Below, in pieces: positions 58,286-64,000 of a DNA stretch of 64,000 nt; positions within the stretch are counted from its first letter, which is position 1; each line of letters begins with the position of its first letter. This stretch comes from Phaeosaccion multiseriatum (lineage: Eukaryota > Ochrophyta, other classes). The notes below the pieces were generated by a model, which was given only the letters and a program-made list of their open reading frames with translations, had not been told where the DNA came from and made no database searches. The stretch is from contig OZ218955.1 in assembly GCA_965112735.1 (NCBI GenBank), positions 2,294,001 to 2,358,000 of the forward strand. Reading direction: 5' to 3'. Position numbers and translations under genes: made by a program.

Positions 58286-59004
58286 CATAGGGGGATAAAC
58301 TTTTCATTAAGAGTGCAGTCCTGAGAGGGACTCACCTCGGGGCACACAGTGCCTACGGGGTGTCGCTTCCCTGACGGGGGCGAGCACGGGCCTTTGGGGG
58401 CAGCGGTTCCGAGGAGCCGCTCATCCCCCCCTTAACTACTGAGTATCTAACTACTATGTACTAAACTAATCTAGATGGGTGGGTGGGTGGAGAAAGAAAA
58501 AACCTTTTGCCCGGCGAGAGCTCCATACTACACCAGGCTAAGGGTCTCTCACTTCTACTAGATGCGTGTGCGTAGCGCAAGCCCTTGCGACAGTTAGCAT
58601 TGGGGGCACCTCTTGTGTTTGCGACAGTTAGCATGACACAAGTAAGCACACAGCACCTTCACCCTCACAAGAGAAGCAGTCGGGCCCTACTGCGATCCTT
58701 GCTTTCCTACACCATCGGTCTCTACTCTCCTCCCTGCTTGTACACGCTCCCGCACCTGCTCTCTATCTCCTTCAATCACTGTAGGGTGGCGAGTACAGCA
58801 GGGCTCCTCCTCTTCTGAGCTCCAGCGGAAAATCCAAATCCGTTGTTTTCCATCTGCTGCCATAAATATATTCTATCCTACCAGCCCCCCTCGGGGTCCA
58901 CACACGCGCTCACGCTCCACCCTCCTCGGCTCTCAATACCCTGTTTATCCGTCGACTCCACTCCGCGAGAACAGAACTTCCGTGGCTTCGCTGCTGAAGC
59001 AGCG
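58286..59004. repeat. Satellite-interrupting spacer, copy 2 (719 bp)
   Basis: By inspection nearly identical to the spacer at 55902-56620, same orientation and same junctions with the satellite. This shows that the whole higher-order unit was duplicated rather than independently inserted. Confidence 0.93.
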
Positions 59005-60665
59005 CCCGCGCAGGAGACTGGACGACTGCGACTGGCCTAACCGACACACTACATGGCCACAACGTCGCCAAGTTGGAACTGGCATGGGCCCAAAACGCCC
59101 AATCTGGCCCCTCACTGGACCCAAAGCCGGGGTTTGTCGGGCCCAAACAGCCCAAACGAGGCATTTGCTGGCCACACCATACCCGTGCAGGCCGATGCGT
59201 GACTGCGACTGGCCCAACCGACACACTACATGGCCACAACGCCGCCAAGTTGGAGCTGGCATGGGCCCAAAACGACTCAAGACCGGGGTTTGTGGGGCCC
59301 AAACAGCCCAAACGAGGCATTTGCTGGCCACACCATGCCCGCGTAGGAGACTGGACGACTGCGACTGGCCTAACCGACACACTACATGGCCACAACGTCG
59401 CCAAGTTGGAACTGACATGGGCCCAAAACGCCCAATCTGGCCCCTCACTGGACCCAAAGCCGGGGTTTGTCGGGCCCAAACAGCCCAAACGAGGCATTTG
59501 CTGGCCACACCGTGCCCGCGCAGGAGACTGGACGACTGCGACTGGCCCAACCGACACACTACATGGCCACAACGTCGCCAAGTTGGAACTGGCATGGGCC
59601 TAAAACGCCCAATCTGGCCCCTCACTGGACCCAAAGCCGGGGTTTGTGGGGCCCAAACAGCCCAAACGAGGCATTTGCTGGCCACACCGTGCCCGCGCAG
59701 GAGACTGGACGACTGCGACGGGCCTAACCGACACACCACATGGCCACAACTCCGCCAATTCGGAACTGGCATGGGCCCAAAACGCCCAATCTGGCCCCTC
59801 ACTGGACCCAAAGCCGAGGTTTGTGGGTTCTAACCAGCCCAAACGAGGTATTTGCTCTCAACACCATGCCCGCGCAGGCCATTGGACGACTGCGACTGGC
59901 CCAACCGACACACCAGATGGCCACAACGCCGCCAAGTTGGAAGTGGCATGGGCCCAAAACGCCCAATCTGGCCCCTCGAGGGACCCAAAGCCATCAGGGT
60001 TTGTGGTGGCCCAAACAGCCTAAACGAGGCATTTGCTGGCCACACCATGCCCGCGCAGGCCGATGCATGACTGCGACTGGCCCCACCGACACACCACATG
60101 GCCACAACGCCGCCGAGTTGGAAGTGGCATGGGCCCAAAACGCCCAATCTGGCCCCTCACTGGACCCAAAGCCGGGGTTTGTGGGGCCCAAACAGCCCAA
60201 ACGAGGCATTTGCTGGCCACACCATGCCCGCGCAGGGCGATGCATGACTGCGACTGGCCCCACCGACACACCACATGGCCACAACGCCGCCGAGTTGGAA
60301 GTGGCATGGGCCCAAAACGCCCAATCTGGCCCCTCACTGGACCCAAAGCCGGGGTTTGTGGGGCCCAAACAGCCCAAACGAGGCATTTGCTGGCCACACC
60401 GTGCCCGCGCAGGAGACTGGACGACTGCGACTGGCCTAACCGACACACTACATGGCCACAACGTCGCCAAGTTGGAACTGGCATGGGCCCAAAACGCCCA
60501 ATCTGGCCCCTCACTGGACCCAAAGCCGGGGTTTGTGGGGCCCAAACAGCCCAAACGAGGCATTTGCTGGCCACACCATACCCGTGCAGGCCGATGCGTG
60601 ACTGCGACTGGCCCAACCGACACACTACATGGCCACAACGCCGCCAAGTTGGAACTGGCATGGGC
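59005..60665. repeat. 177-bp satellite, third block (about 9 monomers)
   Basis: It starts like the second block but differs inside. It has the gtgggttctaaccagcccaa monomer variant near 59823 and lacks the +4 ttcaattg variant seen in the second block. It ends at the same junction as the earlier blocks, catgggccatag. Confidence 0.96.
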
Positions 60666-61387
60666 CATAGGGGGATAAACTTTTCATTAAGAGTGCAGTC
60701 CTGAGAGGGACTCACCTCGGGGCACACAGTGCCTACGGGGTGTCGCTTCCCTGACGGGGGCGAGCACGGGCCTTTTGGGGGCAGCGGTTCCGAGGAGCCG
60801 CTCATCCCCCCCCTTAACTACTGAGTATCTAACTACTATGTACTAAACTAATCTAGATGGGTGGGTGGGTGGAGAAAGAAAAAACCCTTTTGCCCGGCGA
60901 GAGCTCCATACTACACCAGGCTAAGGGTCTCTCACTTCTACTAGATGCGTGTGCGTAGCGCAAGCCCTTGCGACAGTTAGCATTGGGGGCACCTCTTGTG
61001 TTTGCGACAGTTAGCATGACACAAGTAAGCACACAGCACCTTCACCCTCACAAGAGAAGCAGTCGGGCCCTACTGCGATCCTTGCTTTCCTACACCATCG
61101 GTCTCTACTCTCCTCCCTGCTTGTACACGCTCCCGCACCTGCTCTCTATCTCCTTCAATCACTGTAGGGTGGCGAGTACAGCAGGGCTCCTCCTCTTCTG
61201 AGCTCCAGCGGAAAATCCAAATCCGTTGTTTTCCATCTGCTGCCATAAATATATTCTATCCTACCAGCCCCCCTCGGGGTCCACACACGCGCTCACGCTC
61301 CACCCTCCTCGGCTCTCAATACCCTGTTTATCCGTCGACTCCACTCCGCGAGAACAGAACTTCCGTGGCTTCGCTGCTGAAGCAGCG
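60666..61387. repeat. Satellite-interrupting spacer, copy 3 (722 bp)
   Basis: Third copy in the same orientation. It differs from copies 1 and 2 mainly by single-base length changes in homopolymers (ccttttggggg, cccccccc, aaaaaaccctttt), which could be real or consensus errors. Confidence 0.93.
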
Positions 61388-64000
61388 CCCGCGCAGGAGA
61401 CTGGACGACTGCGACTGGCCTAACCGACACACTACATGGCCACAACGTCGCCAAGTTGGAACTGGCATGGGCCCAAAACGCCCAATCTGGCCCCTCACTG
61501 GACCCAAAGCCGGGGTTTGTCGGGCCCAAACAGCCCAAACGAGGCATTTGCTGGCCACACCATACCCGTGCAGGCCGATGCGTGACTGCGACTGGCCCAA
61601 CCGACACACTACATGGCCACAACGCCGCCAAGTTGGAGCTGGCATGGGCCCAAAACGACTCAAGACCGGGGTTTGTGGGGCCCAAACAGCCCAAACGAGG
61701 CATTTGCTGGCCACACCATGCCCGCGTAGGAGACTGGACGACTGCGACTGGCCTAACCGACACACTACATGGCCACAACGTCGCCAAGTTGGAACTGACA
61801 TGGGCCCAAAACGCCCAATCTGGCCCCTCACTGGACCCAAAGCCGGGGTTTGTCGGGCCCAAACAGCCCAAACGAGGCATTTGCTGGCCACACCGTGCCC
61901 GCGCAGGAGACTGGACGACTGCGACTGGCCCAACCGACACACTACATGGCCACAACGTCGCCAAGTTGGAACTGGCATGGGCCTAAAACGCCCAATCTGG
62001 CCCCTCACTGGACCCAAAGCCGGGGTTTGTGGGGCCCAAACAGCCCAAACGAGGCATTTGCTGGCCACACCATGCCCGCGCAGGCCGATGTATGACTGCG
62101 ACTGGCCCCACCGACACACCACATGGCCACAACGCCGCCGAGTTGGAAGTGGCATGGGCCCAAAACGCCCAATCTGGCCCCTCACTGGACCCAAAGCCGG
62201 GGTTCAATTGTGGGGCCCAAACAGCCCAAACGAGGCATTTGCTGGCCCCACCATACCCGCGCAGGCCATTGGATGACTACGAATGGCCCAACCGACACAC
62301 TACATTTCCACAACCTTGCCAAGTTGGAACTGGCATGGGCCCAAAACGCCCAATCTGGCCCCTCACTGGACCCAAAGCCGGGGTTTGTGGGGCCCAAACA
62401 GCCCAAACGAGGCATTTGCTGGCCACACCATACCCGCGCAGGCCATTGGATGATTACGACTGGCCCAACCGACACACCAGATGGCCACAACGCCGCCAAG
62501 TTGGAAGTGGCATGGGCCCAAAACGCCCAATCTGGCCCCTCGAGGGACCCAAAGCCATCAGGGTTTGTGGTGGCCCAAACAGCCCAAACGAGGCATTTGA
62601 TGGCCACACCATGCCCGCGCAGGCCGATGCATGACTGCGACTGGCCCCACCGACACACCACATGGACACAACGCCGCCGAGTTGGAAGTGGCATGGGCCC
62701 AAAACGCCCAATCTGGCCCCTCACTGGACCCAAAGCCGGGGTTTGTGGGGCCCAAACAGCCCAAACGAGGCATTTGCTGGCCACACCATGCCCGCGCAGG
62801 CCGATGCATGACTGCGACTGGCCCCACCGACACACCACATGGCCACAACGCCGCCGAGTTGGAAGTGGCATGGGCCCAAAACGCCCAATCTGGCCCCTCA
62901 CTGGACCCAAAGCCGGGGTTCAATTGTGGGGCCCAAACAGCCCAAACGAGGCATTTGCTGGCCCCACCATACCCGCGCAGGCCATTGGATGACTACGACT
63001 GGCCCAACCGACACACTACATTGCCACAACCTTGCCAAGTTGGAACTGGCATGGGCCCAAAACGCCCAATCTGGCCCCTCACTGGACCCAAAGCCGGGGT
63101 TTGTGGGGCCCAAACAGCCCAAACGAGGCATTTGCTGGCCACACCATGCCCGCGCAGGCCGATGCGTGACTGCGACTGGCCCAACCGACACACCACATGG
63201 CCACAACGTCGCCAAGTTGGAACTGGCATGGGCCCAAAACGCCCAATCTGGCCCCTCACTGGACCCAAAGCCGGGGTTTGTGGGGCCCAAACAGCCCAAA
63301 CGAGGCATTTGCTGGCCACACCATACCCGCGCAGGCCGATGCATGACTGCGACTGGCCCAACCGACACACCACATGGCCACAACGCTGCCAAGTTGGAAC
63401 TGGCATGGGCCCAAAACGCCCAATCTGGCCCCTCACTGGACCCAAAGCCGGGGTTTGTGGGGCCCAAACAGCCCAAACGAGGCATTTGCTGGCCACACCA
63501 TGCCCGCGTAGGAGACTGGACGACTGCGACTGGCCTAACCGACACACTACATGGCCACAACGTCGCCAAGTTGGAACTGACATGGGCCCAAAACGCCCAA
63601 TCTGGCCCCTCACTGGACCCAAAGCCGGGGTTTGTCGGGCCCAAACAGCCCAAACGAGGCATTTGCTGGCCACACCGTGCCCGCGCAGGAGACTGGACGA
63701 CTGCGACTGGCCCAACCGACACACTACATGGCCACAACGTCGCCAAGTTGGAACTGGCATGGGCCTAAAACGCCCAATCTGGCCCCTCACTGGACCCAAA
63801 GCCGGGGTTTGTGGGGCCCAAACAGCCCAAACGAGGCATTTCCTGGCCACACCATGCCCGCGCAGGCCGATGCATGACTGCGACTGGCCCCACCGACACA
63901 CCACATGGCCACAACGCCGCCGAGTTGGAAGTGGCATGGGCCCAAAACGCCCAATCTGGCCCCTCACTGGACCCAAAGCCGGGGTTCAATTGTGGGGCCC
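61388..64000. repeat. 177-bp satellite, fourth block, runs off the right edge
   Basis: It opens like the third block, then at about 62030-62340 carries the rare variants gatgtatgactgcg and gactacgaatggccc followed by tacatttccacaacc. These otherwise occur only in the second block (57321 and 57507). No fourth spacer is met where a regular higher-order period would place it (about 63050), so the unit structure ends or changes here. Confidence 0.96.

Noticed and set aside
46928-64000. CRISPR-like repetition
   Set aside because: Monomers are directly tandem with no unique spacers of constant length, the genome is eukaryotic, and no cas genes are present.

Overview
This is a nuclear genomic window from a eukaryote with a moderately GC-rich, gene-dense genome and many short GT-AG introns. 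A cob(I)alamin adenosyltransferase gene (B12-dependent metabolism), mitochondrial genes (COQ9, CIA30/NDUFAF1) and a giant BEACH protein argue against land plants and fungi. A heterokont microalga, for example a Nannochloropsis-like eustigmatophyte, fits the gene style. That assignment is inference and is not proven by the sequence.

Layout. Positions 1-1845 (minus) hold a frame-broken transposase-like gene running off the left edge. Positions 2151-2495 encode the small subunit of TFIIA, followed by a near-perfect 116-bp inverted repeat (2676-2920). From 3.6 to 43.9 kb there is a compact block of conserved single genes: serine hydroxymethyltransferase (-), CIA30/NDUFAF1 complex I assembly factor (-), a TFIIIC TPR subunit (+), an unrecognised small basic protein (-), a coiled-coil protein (-), cob(I)alamin adenosyltransferase (+), a 17-kb BEACH/WD40 gene (+), a UBE2C-like ubiquitin-conjugating enzyme (-), a WD40-type protein (+), a G-patch protein (-), RRS1 (+), COQ9 (-) and a phenol-hydroxylase-type FAD monooxygenase (+). 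Several are head-to-head pairs sharing promoters of about 90-190 bp (CIA30/TFIIIC, coiled-coil/ATR, UBE2C/WD40, G-patch/RRS1, COQ9/monooxygenase).

From about 43.9 kb the gene block ends. A relic of a tyrosine recombinase (44.4-44.7 kb) and about 1.9 kb of apparently non-coding DNA lead into a very large tandem satellite (46.9-64.0 kb, running off the right edge). Its monomer is 177 bp, exactly 59 codons, so long open frames appear on both strands. The satellite is interrupted three times by the same roughly 720-bp non-satellite segment, giving a higher-order period of about 2,384 bp. A diverged, inverted copy of part of that segment marks the left boundary of the array. The arrangement looks heterochromatic (subtelomeric or pericentromeric); no telomere repeat is visible.

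Functions. The conserved genes are housekeeping: transcription initiation (TFIIA, TFIIIC), ribosome biogenesis (RRS1 and perhaps the G-patch protein), one-carbon metabolism (SHMT), mitochondrial respiration (CIA30, COQ9), B12 metabolism (ATR), cell-cycle ubiquitylation (UBE2C) and membrane traffic or autophagy (BEACH). The unusual material is the mobile-element debris, the hairpin and the satellite with its higher-order structure.
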